From contig JAGMUV010000013.1 in NCBI GenBank assembly GCA_020744425.1, forward strand, positions 496,001 to 560,000: a stretch of 64,000 nucleotides of DNA, written 5' to 3'. The DNA is from Dactylonectria macrodidyma. Lineage: Eukaryota; Ascomycota; Sordariomycetes; Hypocreales; Nectriaceae. The position numbers and the translations under genes were made by a program. The number at the start of each line of letters is the position of its first letter. The stretch's first letter is position 1. A model generated the notes under the pieces. It saw only the letters and a list, made by a program, of their open reading frames with translations, made no database searches and was not told where the DNA came from. Positions 22,650 to 34,400 of this stretch are shown piece by piece.

Positions 22650-23099
22650 GGGCATTCCTGCGCCATACCTTAAACCTACTAATAGTTCGAGCTTCAACAT
22701 TTTGTCTACAACAAGACCAAGCTTGCTGCCAGCTTGTGGACAGACTTGACCCTTGCAATCAAGTGCGGAGATGTCGCCTTCTTCCCAGGAGACGCCCGCT
22801 AACAACTTGTCAGCAGTCAGGCCAAGTAGTCGATCTACCTCATAATGATCCCTAAGTCGGACGCTAATGACAAATCCAGCTCGACGCCCTAGCTCGCCGC
22901 GTCCGAAGATGGCGGCTGCGGCTTAATATCAAGGGCGAATGGTCCAGAGAATTTGATCGTTAGAGGAGTTATGAACCCTGTTTGCAGCGCTTTGCCGATA
23001 ACCCGGCGACACCGATAATTCGTATGGCCGATCGTCTCGTTATAGACCTTCTTGACTGTTGTACTTAGTGCCTCAATGAATTACGCCATTCTAAGTAAT

Positions 23100-24640
23100 G
23101 TCTCGCTCATGCTATAGGCACGTCCGCGTGCGCTTCCTACCGCCCCAGTACTTAATTCGTCAGATGTCACCATCACCGCCTCATCTCCTTTAACGTACTG
23201 AATCTTGAATGATCTATGCAACTGGATTCTGCTGGTCTCAGGCCTTGACGTAGAGACTCCCCGAGAAAGGTGGCACCCTCGGTTGTGATATCCGTCCACG
23301 TGGTCGTGATAGTTTCTTGAGCCGGCTGACGAATCTCCGAGCACTGGGAGTAGTTGAACAAGTCAAATGTGTAGAGCTGGGGTAGATATGCAGATGAGGC
23401 TAGCGTGGAGCTCGATAATGGGCCAAATGACGATATCCACCTGGCCACAATTTAGATTGGAGGACAAGCCAAATATGGCAAGGGTTTTCAATCGGATGAT
23501 ACTGATTACGGTGATACTATATTAGCGGTTGAACTACCGGGCAAGTAGTTCTGGCTCGAGGTACTCACAATGTTCCCATGATAAACATGGCGGCAATTCC
23601 AATCTTCTTCCAATGCAGATTCAAGTCTTTTAAGCACCAGGGTGGAATCGCCAACATCCATAGATCCAAGGCAATGCTGATGGCTGCATTCGCCCAGGCC
23701 AACGAGTGTATGCTCAAACTGAAGGCGTTAGAGCTGGGAGATGGGCAGAGGGGAAGTTTAAAATACCATTTTCCATCATGTTCTCAACCCTATTTCGCCC
23801 AAAAAGAAGTGGTGGGAGTGCACGAAAATATATGCAGGAAGGTAAATATGATTCAGTAGATGGTGTTGAAGATGATAGTTCCTCAGAGAAGCTTGCTCGC
23901 AAACCCAATGAAGATGCAGAGGTAGAAGAACAATAGTGGCATCCTCAATAGAGAGATCATGGGAAAGTAAACTAGTCCGGTATAGTAGAAGTATACCCCG
24001 AAGGCGGTAATGTCGTCAAATTCGAGTGTCCAAATATCCTTTCCCAACCTGAGACTTACCAGGCCGCAGATTACCAACATGAGAGTCGGAATGCCAACGC
24101 AGAATAAAAGAAGGGCGAAGAGGTCATCCAGGCAGAATTCCCCATACATGATGAAGGCCTTGGATACAAGGTGCAAAGAAACGAGATGGTCGAGAACACT
24201 CCGAGGATGATTGTAATGTTGATTACCGAGCCCGAGTGATTGAGAGGAGGGAGGTTGCAATAGGCACGGGTCGAATCCATGGTTCCTAATTACTCAACTA
24301 GGATTCATTTCATTGTCGAGCAGATGAAGACATGCTCAAGACTTATTTGTTTGGACAGCTCTCCGACACACATACTGATGCTGTCAGGTGCAGCTTCTCA
24401 CTTTCACATATGCAGTCGGTGACGTTGGCGCCGCAGTTGGATTGGGGATGGGATCGCCAAAACAAGATCTCTGCTCGGCACATTTTAGCATGAGTGTGCG
24501 ACAGTCAAAGGAGTGTAAACAATCGGGAATAGCGTCATTTACCGCGCACTGGGGCAATTTGGTCTTAACTCTGTCGGACCATCTGCCGCTATCGCTGAGC
24601 ACGGCAGCAGGACGGCCAACAGCAGCGCAACCCACTTCAT
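23100..24640 (-). pseudogene. Decayed Pth11-like receptor: signal peptide, CFEM domain, seven-helix SAT4-type domain
   Basis: The sequence starts with a good signal peptide at 24640 (MKWVALLLAVLLPCSAIAAD). A frameshift leads to a CFEM-like segment (LPQCAVNDAIPDCL and further Cys). Stops follow, then a first membrane helix (NITIILGVFSTIS). A 1-nt shift leads to CLDDLFALLLFCVGIP, LGKDIWTLEFDDITAF and LRMPLLFFYLCIFIGF, which are hallmark blocks of the fungal rhodopsin-like integral membrane domain. Next come remnants of FSCTP and WDGEH-type motifs broken by stops at 23853-23855, 23790-23792 and 23784-23786, an [15 protein letters not shown] block, and IIRLKTLAIFG with IIELHASLICISTPAL. Several stops sit where Trp is expected (TGG to TAG or TGA). 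The intact gene would have sensed surface or host cues; this copy is dead. Confidence 0.85.
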
Positions 24641-25267
24641 GATGACACAGTCACTGAACGGCGAGGAGATGGATTCAATGGCTCATCCGCTGTTCGTGAA
24701 GGGAGTTTATAGATTATGTGCATGCAAGGTGTGAGGGGGGCACCCATGAGAGTTCCGTTGGCGTTGATAATTCCTCAGTTCTACGTACTCTGTTCTCATG
24801 TCAGTTGAATTTAATATGGAGTTTCTTCTAAAAATTATGGCCGTCTCATAGCTCATACATCCAGATTATCTCATCTCGGATCCAAATTCTCCGCTCGATA
24901 CTGCTTCACTTGTCGTCCTTGGAAGTTTTTGACTAATCCTTTTCTATACACGTCAAGAAACCTCGACTACCCTCAACCAACTCTCCAAACCCAAAAAAAC
25001 CCAACCGCAAGACTTTCTCCCTCTCCATCAAACCATCAAACACGAGTCATCTCGCAACACCCCGGCAAACAGTCCCACTATCATCAAGTTTCGAGCGGTG
25101 GGTCTAGACCTGATTCAGAGATGGCGAAGCCCACTTGGCGCCTTATTGACCATAAATCCGTCCCACGTGGCAATAATGCCTTATCGTGATAAAATTTTTG
25201 TCGTTTTTATTGTTTGTGACTTTTCGGCAGAACCTTCTCTTTCTCCGTCAGCGCAAACTACGGTCAG
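24641..25267. other. Divergent intergenic region and long CA/CT-rich leader of the methyltransferase gene
   Basis: The stretch 24930-25100 is rich in C and A with few G, as in fungal 5' leaders. No separate gene is supported. Confidence 0.45.
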
Positions 25268-26479
25268 ATGGCGCCTTCGGGGTGTTTGCTGCCTCCATCC
25301 AGCAGCCTGCCGCCTCTTTCGACGTTGTCGAAACTGAGCGAGCTGCAGATCTTCTCGGCGATCCGGGGCTTGTCCGCGCTCTATTGCCCGCTGCCCGCTT
25401 CTGTTGCCTTCAAGTTGAGCCCTGAAAACAACAGCCTTTCGCATCCTGCGTCAACGCCACTCGTCGACTCTGGTTACACCTCTGGGACCGAAGATGACAA
25501 TCTCACTGCTGCGCACGAGAAAAGTCTCGATGCACTCCGTGCAGATGGGTTCGAGCGCAGCTTCGCGGAGCGCTGGTTGACGGGCTTCATGGCGCGCGCG
25601 TATGACTTGCCAGGATTGGACTCCGAGGACGCGCAGGATCGAGCGCTTGACCAGGCATCCTGGGTTCTCGAGTCTTTCGTTGTCGGCACGGCCAACGAGG
25701 ATGAGCTCGGCGACGACCAAAACGACTTTATGCGCGAGTTTTCGTTCAAGTTGGCGGTTCCCGGGCACCAGCAAGAAATCCCTGTCGATGTCCGACTCAA
25801 TGATGGACTGGCGGGTAAAAATTCGACGGACGCCGACGATGTTGGTTTGCAGAGTTGGGGGGCGTCCATTGTCTTCTCCGACTTGATGTGCGCCGAACCC
25901 TCACGATTTGGCCTGACACAACCAACTCTCGGCTCTTCACCACGAATCATTGAACTGGGAGCTGGAACTGGGCTCGTCAGTCTCGTTCTTGCTGCCATGC
26001 TCCCGCACTTGGGTGCCACAAAGTCGGATGTGATTGCCACCGATTATCACCCGGCGGTGCTTGACAATCTGCGCACAAACATCGCGACCAACTTTCCTTC
26101 GAATGGCCCCGTATCGATTCACACGTCACTGCTGGACTGGTCAGCACCTGTGCTAGAGTCGCCTCTAGACCTCCCTGCAGATATTTTGCTCGCAACCGAC
26201 GTAGTGTACGCCCCCGAGCACGCGGTGTGGCTGCGTGACTGCGCAACGCGCCTCCTCGCACCCGACGGAGTGTTTTGGCTACTCGTCACGGTCCGCCAAA
26301 ACGGCCGTTTCGAGGGCATCAGCAACACGGTCGAGGAGGCGTTTGCCACAACGGATCGCCCGAGAGGCAAGGACGGAAGGCTGCTCAGGATTCTCAGCAG
26401 CGAGAAACTAGAGAAGCGAGGGAGTGTCGGAAGAGGGGATGAAAGCGGGTATAGACTGTTTAGATTGGGGTGGACATAG
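25268..26479 (+). CDS. Family-16-type protein methyltransferase (METTL21/EFM-like)
   Basis: Single-exon gene for 403 residues. The SAM-binding motif I reads IIELGAGTGLVSLVLA (227-242), followed by the acidic residue in VIATDYHP (Asp259) and the catalytic-region motif DILLATDVVYAPEH (about residues 311-324). An upstream WGASIVFSDLM block (197-207) is also typical of the Methyltransf_16 family. Yeast members methylate lysines of translation factors and ribosomal proteins; the target here is unknown. The N-terminal 90 residues are low-complexity, Ser/Pro-rich and without motif. The protein is likely cytosolic or nuclear. The first ATG was taken as start. Confidence 0.9.
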   Translation: MAPSGCLLPPSSSLPPLSTLSKLSELQIFSAIRGLSALYCPLPASVAFKLSPENNSLSHPASTPLVDSGYTSGTEDDNLTAAHEKSLDALRADGFERSFAERWLTGFMARAYDLPGLDSEDAQDRALDQASWVLESFVVGTANEDELGDDQNDFMREFSFKLAVPGHQQEIPVDVRLNDGLAGKNSTDADDVGLQSWGASIVFSDLMCAEPSRFGLTQPTLGSSPRIIELGAGTGLVSLVLAAMLPHLGATKSDVIATDYHPAVLDNLRTNIATNFPSNGPVSIHTSLLDWSAPVLESPLDLPADILLATDVVYAPEHAVWLRDCATRLLAPDGVFWLLVTVRQNGRFEGISNTVEEAFATTDRPRGKDGRLLRILSSEKLEKRGSVGRGDESGYRLFRLGWT

Positions 26480-27050
26480 AGTGACGATTTAGACGGGCGT
26501 TACGATGATAGACATGAATAGATAGAACTCATAGACAGATAGAGCAGTCGGCTGCGTTTCACGAAAGAGTCGAACATGAATTATAGCACTTTTCACAAGC
26601 ACTGCAACCTACGCCCCGCCTTAAGGTAATCACCATCGCTGACATGCGCAACCGGGCATTTATTCGAACATCCCCCACTATCCCTATCAAAACCACGAAT
26701 ATCCAATCCCGTGAATGTTTCCGGTCTAGGACCCAGATGTCACATCCCGTGACGAGACTAGATGCTAAATTGGCTTGAAACGGGGACACTACATGTTTGA
26801 TCTAGCTCACAAGTCGGCATCGTTGCCCAACACACATCTGAATCCTCAAAAACGCAGTACAAACTAGCAGCAAACATTGACCAAACTTGCCGGTGAATCC
26901 TCAACAAGTCAAAAGTATATATCGCAACTATATCTCCCACTTTCACAAGACCTCCTCAACCGCAACTCAACAACCTCGCACCACAGTCAAAGCCGCTGAG
27001 TTATTCTTTCAAACTTCGCAAAGTTCAGCGATCATCCTGTTTCTTCGGCC
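26480..27050. other. Intergenic, nothing recognised
   Basis: About 570 bp with only motif-free short frames. It is probably the 3' region of the methyltransferase gene and the leader of the small cysteine-rich gene. Confidence 0.4.
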
Positions 27051-27257
27051 ATGGCCCCCAATGATTCTCCCAAACAATCGGCTGTGCAAAAGGCCCAGGT
27101 CATCCAGCCAGCTGCGCAAAAGCAAAGGCCCCCAAAGCCCGTACAAGCTTTCAGGCCTTCGTGTTCCTGCCACTGCGGCTGTCGGGACATTGTCAGACAT
27201 CCGACCATAAAACTCTGCAACACCTGCATCTTGAATTGCTTCGCTTGGACTGAATAG
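27051..27257 (+). CDS. Small cysteine-rich protein, 68 residues
   Basis: A Gln/Lys/Pro-rich N-terminal half (MAPNDSPKQSAVQKAQ) is followed by a compact cysteine block, SCSCHCGCRDIVRHP and KLCNTCILNCFAW. The spacing C-x-C-x-C-x-C, then C-x2-C-x3-C, plus one His could bind zinc. There is no signal peptide, so it is not a typical secreted effector. The ATG sits in a strong start context (GGCCATGGC). Overlapping frames on the other strand lack any such pattern. The function is unknown. Confidence 0.5.
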   Translation: MAPNDSPKQSAVQKAQVIQPAAQKQRPPKPVQAFRPSCSCHCGCRDIVRHPTIKLCNTCILNCFAWTE

Positions 27258-27392
27258 ATCACTTTCGCGCATGCTCTCTACCCGAGCTTCATCACCGAGA
27301 CCACCAGGACATCAATCAGAAGGTAGATTAGGGATTGGGCATACGATTTGGAAACTTGTCACAAAGTTCAAGAAAATAAGACAAGAAATGAC

Positions 27393-28393
27393 CTAGGAGA
27401 AACTTTTGACCAGATCTATCATCTTCCGTGCCATCTCAACCGTATCACCAGGGAACCGAGCGCTGATATAATTGTACTGATCATCTTCAACGACAAATCT
27501 AACGCGCGCCGATAGTGTTAGAAGCAGGATATGATGATATTATTATTTCATTTGGTGAAAACTTACGAGGACAATCCGATGCTATTTCGATACTGCTTCG
27601 CAGGGTCCTTTAGGATTTTCCTAACCTATTGACAATCGTCAGCTCACGCATACAAGAATTCGACATGGCACTCACCGAATGTTCAACGTTCTCACTGCCA
27701 TGGCCATAAGTCTTGTAGTAATCCCCCAGAAACATGCGCGTTCCCCAGTACGCGACTTGCTCGAAGCGAGCTGGCAAGGTTGTGGTGCAGCAATCGCTTA
27801 TCACGCTGTGATCGTCAGCACCTTTAGCATTAGCTAGGACGAGTACGCCATGGCAGATGGCGCCAATGGCCTTGACTCCATCCGGCTTTCGCGTCTTGGG
27901 AAAATAATCTGCCAGTAGCGCATGCACGACAGTCGAGTCGATAATCTGCTGGACTGCCTTGTCGTGGCCGCCAGGGATGAAGACGAGCGAGAACGGGTCC
28001 AGCGAGAAGTCAGGCGCGGACCAGGAAAGCGGATGCTGACACTCTTCCGACGCAATCATCTTGGCGTAATCCTGCACGACTGTTTTCTTGGCTCCCTACA
28101 GAGGACATGCTCGTTAGCGACACCGAACCAATACCTCATCAAGGCGGAGCAACGTACAAGCAACTTCTGGCCCAACCCTTCGATCAAGAGCTTGTCACAC
28201 TCGGGTGCCTTTCCGTTTTCGGTAGCAAACTTCACATCGAACCCGGCGTCTTTGAAAGCGACATAGGGCACCGTAGCCTCTACCGGCACAATCTATTGAG
28301 TCGATCCGCAGCTTGGGACGTGGTGATCCACAACGTACCAGTCGGCTCGTGGCCATAGTCAGCCATGATGATGAGAACTTTCGGTGTCGCCAT
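27393..28393 (-). CDS. DJ-1/PfpI (ThiJ) family protein
   Basis: Five exons (28339-28393, 28158-28279, 27676-28095, 27567-27625, 27393-27498) join in phase to give 253 residues; introns are 50-68 nt. The start MATPKVLIIMADYGHEPTE, the glutamate-containing first loop, the segment LVFIPGGHDKA and the nucleophile elbow GAICHGVLVLA with Cys140 are characteristic of the DJ-1/PfpI superfamily. Fungal relatives (Hsp31-like) act as glyoxalases or stress chaperones; which applies here is not known. An in-frame ATG further upstream (28501) would add 36 residues, but the internal ATG fits the family length better. The protein is probably cytosolic. Confidence 0.9.
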
Positions 28394-30619
28394 TTTCAGC
28401 AACGAGGTTCGCACACGATTTGAGAAAGAAAAGCCCGAAATCCGGTGTGAAGAATGCGCTTGGCAAGCCCAAGTCGGCAATCTCACGGCGAAAGCAAGCA
28501 TATGATGGCATTATTCACACGTGATAGAAGCTTATCAGCGTCGTCGATAAGATAAAAAATGATAAGGTGGAGATAAGCAGATAAGATAGTGTTGATGAAC
28601 ACTTATTAGGGCGAGCGCTACCCTAAACTAAAAGTATTAAACGGTTCAAAACGTGGAGAAAATTCCTTCACATTTATATGTAATTCAGTTTCCACCTTCA
28701 TTTTCGCAACGCTGAAATTGCTTTTGGCCTTGAACGTGAGTTGCTCTAGCTGTCACAATGCGCTGAGGCTGGACGCCTTTCTCTGTCCGCTGATAAAAAG
28801 TACGTCACGTAACGAAGTGCACCGTTGAATCTTATGAAATGTCTTTTCTACTGTTGATCTCGTTTATGTGTCGTGAGCATGCATCATCTCCCTTAGCAAA
28901 CGGAAATTTCAGGACCTTGAGTGTCTCACTTTCTACCCAAGCCCCGGGGCTATCCAAATTTCCAATGGGTCCATACGACCTTTTCCATATGAGGTCATAA
29001 ATAAGCGTCTAAGTTTTAGTGGGACAAGGTGAAGGAGGAACTCTGTATGTTATGCCGAGATAAAGTTGGACTCGATACAGTAGTGAAGAATATTTGATTC
29101 ATTTATCGTGAGACATGTAGCCATTTCTCTACTATCGTGTTCTCGGTCGCAAAACTACTTCTTGAATTTTCTCATCTACCCTTCATTCTCTCTATTGGGC
29201 AGATCTCAACGTATTGCTAAAGCACCATGATCTAATACCGCAATATTCATTCATGAAGGTTCAGAACTGGATGACTGCCCCAAGGGAATGCTGGGGGTCT
29301 ATAATGATTTCACTATGCTCATTTGGATCTGACAGCCGATGGACCACCCCAATCAAGGACTAGCCATCACTTCCCAAAGTCGTTGGGTGGCCGCTTTTAG
29401 GTTTTGTGTCCGAGAGGCGATTCCCACCATCCATCTAGCGCAGGAATGCCCTCGCTTCAGCCTGCTAGCCTCGCTGGGGAACGGTAGCGAGACTTTTGGT
29501 TAAAACAAGATTTCAGAGGGTAGATCCGCCGATCCGCCGAAATTCAATCCGATGTGATGTTTTCGGGTGAACCATTCGCTTGCTGTCACGGGAGTTCGAT
29601 CTCCACAACGTCGGGCCATTTATTGGCATCCACATACCTCACACAGTCCCAACCAGGCAAAGCTCCCAACGCCTTACTCTAAACCTACAGCAATCGATTG
29701 CAACTGGAATTTGGGGAAAATGGGAAGACGAAAGTAAAGGTCGCTGCCCAGCGGCCCCACACGCACGACGGCTTGTAAGCGAATTCACGTCAGCTTGGTC
29801 TCGTTGAATCATGCGAGGACCTAATTAGGCTCAAGATTGACAGAGCATCATAGAGCTGGCCCAAGATTATAATATAGAGTTTCTCCTGTCGATATCTCCG
29901 ATGATGCGGGGTGTGTGACGTCAATCTGCGAATGATTGACCATGCAAGACTAACAAACTATTTGGCAATGATCCTCCATACAAGCAATTCTGTCTTCGGC
30001 CTCTTTCGAATTAGCTGTCTGGTCCATCAAGGACGAGCGAATTGCTTACACAAAGGCAAAAAACACAGTTTCTTCACAATTCAAGCATCAACACCTAATG
30101 CTTCCATTATTGCTAAAGATCAAGGCTTTCTAGCTCTTTGAAGATAGACTGTCTTCGGCTTCATTGAGATAGTATCCCTTTACTATATGAGATGCAAAAC
30201 GATGGAGACGAACGTGATAGCGTTACAACGAGCTGAAATCACGACTTGGTTATTCCCCGCAACGAAAACGTCTAGGCACAGGCCCTGACCTAGCCATTGC
30301 CGTTATTTTCGCCGTAATCATCGCTTGTTGTGTAATGGGACGGATTGGGCTCAAGCGAGACAAATCTTATTTAGAGGGGCGTGTTCTGTAGGTATGTGAT
30401 CCAGCTGGATTGTCAAACTGTTTGGCTAGCCCCTTGGCAATCGGCCGAAAGCAATGCAGATTTGCAAACCTACAACGGCCATCCAATTTTATAAAATGTG
30501 CTCATTACTTCTCATCATCATTGTTTCCTCTCATCATCGCACTCTCAACATCTACTATTTCTTCCTCCAACATCTAGCTCTTCTTCGCAGCATCAGCTTC
30601 GTCACCACCTACCTTCAAT
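28394..30619. other. 2.2-kb intergenic region, no gene supported
   Basis: Only short frames occur. The right end holds the TATA box and CT-rich leader of the secreted-protein gene. Confidence 0.45.
30490..30496 (+). promoter_or_regulatory. TATA box of the secreted-protein gene
   Basis: TATAAAA lies 124 bp upstream of the ATG at 30620 and is followed by a long CT-rich leader. This combination is often seen in strongly expressed fungal genes. Confidence 0.55.
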
Positions 30620-31265
30620 ATGCAGTTCAAGCTCCTCAACCTCGCCACCGGCCTTCTGGCTGTTACCTCTGTCCAGGCCCTCGTCATTCCTACCAGCCAA
30701 GCCTCCACCACCGGCGTCACCACCAGCCTCAACAACCTCCTCGCGCAGATTACTTCTTCGAACAACGTTATAAGCAAGCTCAAGTCAGGAAACAGCCTCA
30801 CTACCGGATTTGTGAGACCATCTACCCGGTACTTATCGGACCGTTGCTAACGGAGCTCTAGACTGTCCTCGGCGAGGTGACCAAGCTGGTTGCGTCACTC
30901 ACTACCGCCTCGACTACCTTGGGCAACGCCCCTACCACCACTGATACCACAACCCAAGAGAAAGTGTGCGCCCTTGTCAAGAAGGTAAGACATGCCACGT
31001 GAGTTCTCTGGTAACTCTTTCTCATCTATTTGTCCAGGTCACCGACTCGGCAACTGCTCTTTTGACCACCCTCAACGCGAAGCTGTCCTCCCTCGTTGGA
31101 GGGCTCCTTGCCGCCCCCCTCCAGATTGTCGTGGATCTCCTCGGAACCGCTTTCAGCAGCCTCCAGACACAAGTCCAGATCAACTCGCCTTCTTGCGCCT
31201 CCGAGTCCGACGATAGCTTTGAAGTTATTTCCACCCTCCTCAATACCCTTACCCTCACAAAATGA
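30620..31265 (+). CDS. Small secreted helical protein (HsbA-like character)
   Basis: Three exons (30620-30811, 30862-30984, 31038-31265) encode 180 residues, with introns of 50 and 53 nt in phase 0. A signal peptide is clear (MQFKLLNLATGLLAVTSVQA). The mature part is rich in Ser, Thr, Leu and Ala with heptad-like patterning (LTTLNAKLSSLVGGLLAAP) and only two cysteines. This composition recalls hydrophobic-surface-binding HsbA proteins and similar cell-wall galactomannoprotein-type secreted proteins, but I cannot confirm the family. The product is expected outside the cell or in the wall. Confidence 0.8.
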
Positions 31266-31473
31266 GGGGTTATCGCAACATTGGTGGACTGGCAACACTA
31301 CAGATAGCTTCTGTATTAATACCCATCACCACTCATTTAACACAACAAAGAGCGCGAGGTGCTGAAGATTTTGATGAAAGAGGAAGTCAAGTATGCAGAA
31401 CAGTACAAAACATTAAATCATTACCTAAAACGTGCCAGCCTACATATTAACCATAAATCGCCTGTCCTAATGC

Positions 31474-34400
31474 CTACCCACGCCAGAATGATTCCCAAGC
31501 CTCCTTACACAACTCATTGCCAATCTGCCTGAGAATCTCCTTAAACTCAACTGGTTCCTCTCCCTCTAGCATCACCTTCCCATCCTTGACGCCCTTCCAA
31601 CCCTCTATTGGCCCCTTGATATAGCTGTGATTCCTTCCGCAAAACTGCCGCCCTTTGATCGGTTCCTCGCCCCTGTTGTCCGCCTGCCGCCGCTCGTAGC
31701 AGGGCTCGCACAGAAAGGCGTTACACGTCACGCACTGGTATGTGACGCGGCCTTTCCACCAGGAGAAGTAGTTGTTTGGGTTGCAATTTCCGCGGCACGA
31801 GAGCTCTACGTTGTAAGGATCGTCGAGGTCGCCCTCGTCTGTGGGGGCTTCTTCTTCTTCCCCGTCGGAGCTCTCAGAGTCAGAATCGTCGCCACCGCTT
31901 TCTGAACCAGAATACTCGCTGCCGGCCGAATCCCCATCGTCCGCGTCACTGCGCGTAGAAGTAGGGTCAAGACGGCTGAACTGCGCTGAGATGAGGATAC
32001 GGGCCGTCTTGACCAGCTTCGCATTGTCCGGCACCGCTCCTGCAAGGATATTCAGAGCCGCGGCGAGGAAAATCAGCTGGTAGCTATCGTTCCATCCAAC
32101 AGAATCGCTCAGGCCTTGGATGCACGTGTTGATGATGCCCTGCAGTGTGGACTGGAACTCGGCTGACGGGCCCATCTTCAGGTACATGCGCGCCATGACG
32201 ATACGTCGCTGGAAGATATATGTGTCCGACTCCGGCGGCACGTCTAGCGCAAGCGGCCGGTTTAGAAGGCCCTTGAGTGCTTCGAACAGCTCCGCCTTGA
32301 AAACAGGGTCGGTGGATTGGAGGAAAAGGCGGTTGAGGACGTCCGTCTGCGCGTAAATGGCTGTCTCGAGCGTTGTAGCCGGATATTCGTCCGTCACTGC
32401 ATACGGCCAACCGGTGGAACTGCTGTCGAGCGTCTCATCGAGCACCTTTCGCGCCTGTTCAAGATCCCCAGTGACTTCGAGATGGAACCGGGCAAGATCG
32501 TTGCGCAGAGGCGCGGCGGCGTTGACGTTGTCCAGGTATCGAATAGCTTCCTCGTAGATTCCGAGAACGAAATCCGTCTCTCCGCTCTCGAGAGCCGCGT
32601 CTCGGAGTGCAGCGTGTCTGTCATCCGAAGAAGAATCTTCGTAATCCCACGCCATCCAATTCACACGCTCTAGGGGGCTCCATTTCTTTAGGACATCGAT
32701 GTACCCCTTTTTTCCCTCTTCGTCGATGAACAGAGAGATCTCCTCATCCAAGAACTTGCCAGATATCAGATTTGCCGGGTCTATCGCCCTCGCCCGGCTA
32801 TATGACTCTGCTGCAGCCTTGAAATCATCAGCTTCCGTCTCCGCCTTGGCCTTTGTCAGAAGGACGGTGCGCTTAAGTGAAGCAGGCACCGTCGCATCAT
32901 CGAGGTTTTCCATGCAGCTGAGGATGTTCGTGGTTGCATTTTCGGTATCGTCTTTCTTTAGATAGATTCGCGTCATTAGTTCTAGGCTCTTCACCTTGTC
33001 TAGAGGCTTTTCGCTGAGCTCAATAGCCTTTTTGCAAGTCGCTTCAGCCGGTTTCTTATGCTTCTGGCTTAGCAATAGCATCGCAACTGCGCGATAGGCA
33101 TTGACACCCATTTTGACGTTGGGCAGCACGTCTTCGAGACCAAGGACAGCTTGTTCATCGGTGAGAGGCACTTTGCGGTCATAATGGCCGAAAGCAGACT
33201 TGAAGTTCTTCTTTGCCTGTGTTGCAAGCATATCTTCCATGTGACTCTGAAAAAAAAAAGGTTAGAGGTTATTCACATAGTTAGCAGGCCTAACTCACCA
33301 GTTCCAGGGCCTGTCTCACTGCTTTGAAGGAAAAGGTGGCAGCTTTCAGGTCGGCGGCAGCATAAATTCTCTGGCCATGGCCCAGAGCTAGCTGCAGGAA
33401 GCACTTCCGTGGGTTCTCGGCAAGGCCAGTCCACCATTCAACAGTAGGCTCACTGAGATGCTGTTTAGCGTCTGTGTCCAGCAGCTTGGCCCATTGAGAG
33501 ATCCTTTCGAATGTCTTGTCGGTAAAGTTCTTTTTATAGTCCACCTTTTGCCATTCCGCCATGATGGCAAAGTCTTGCTTGTTGGACAAGATTATGCCAA
33601 ACGCCTCCATGACTTCGGCTTGCTCCTCGAGCGAGTGCTGCTCGGGTTCAATGAGAGCCCAGTGGCGGAAGACGTTGTGAACCGTGTATATCTTGACACC
33701 GGTATCGACCAACATTGTCCCCACGGGCCTTGGGCGTGCAAGCTTGGCAGTATCTAGGAACATCTGCCTCTGAGCTTCCGAGGCCCGCCAGCGAAGGCTA
33801 CCGTTCTGTTTGGGATCCTCGCGGAAGAAGCCCCTCATTGATCGCTCCATGAACTTGACCGGTAGCACTCCATCGTTGTACACGACTCTCGGGTCCATGG
33901 AATCGTGGTCCTTGTCTAGTTCCGAGACGGCAACATTGTACGCTTCCTTAGAGCTAACCTTGGCCACCGCTTCAGCGTCGACCCCTGGATCGCCAACCCG
34001 GATGAACTTGGCAAATGGCTCCGGAATCTCCTCGATGTCGAATTTCTCGTCCTGGGCCCAGAGCTTGAGGAGGGATTGCACCTCATTCAGCGTGAATGGG
34101 CGAAACGAAAAGGCAAGCCAATGCAGAAGCTTTATCACAAGCTGCTGGTGACTGGTTCCTGTGCGACGATGGCATTCATCCAATAGCGTCTCGTATAGTT
34201 CGTGGAGATCTACAGGCAGGGGTTGGTCCAATCTTCGAAGAACTGCGCCCTCGCTACGAAGAGAGTTCAAGCGGATCAGCATGTGCTCAGCATAGAGCAT
34301 GTCTGTAAACTGTTAGATCTCGATCCGGTTGGCAAACCCGACAGGGACTTACTTGGTGATACCTCTTCAATCTTGTCAGCGACTCGCTGCTTGACATATC

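Larger units (their letters stand above)
21899..23099. other. Intergenic with two motif copies and one short frame
   Basis: The stretch contains the two GGCCCT-motif copies (22568-22587, 22630-22649) and an 83-codon leftward frame at 22172-22423 of unknown meaning. That frame could be a C-terminal remnant of the neighbouring receptor pseudogene. Confidence 0.4.
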
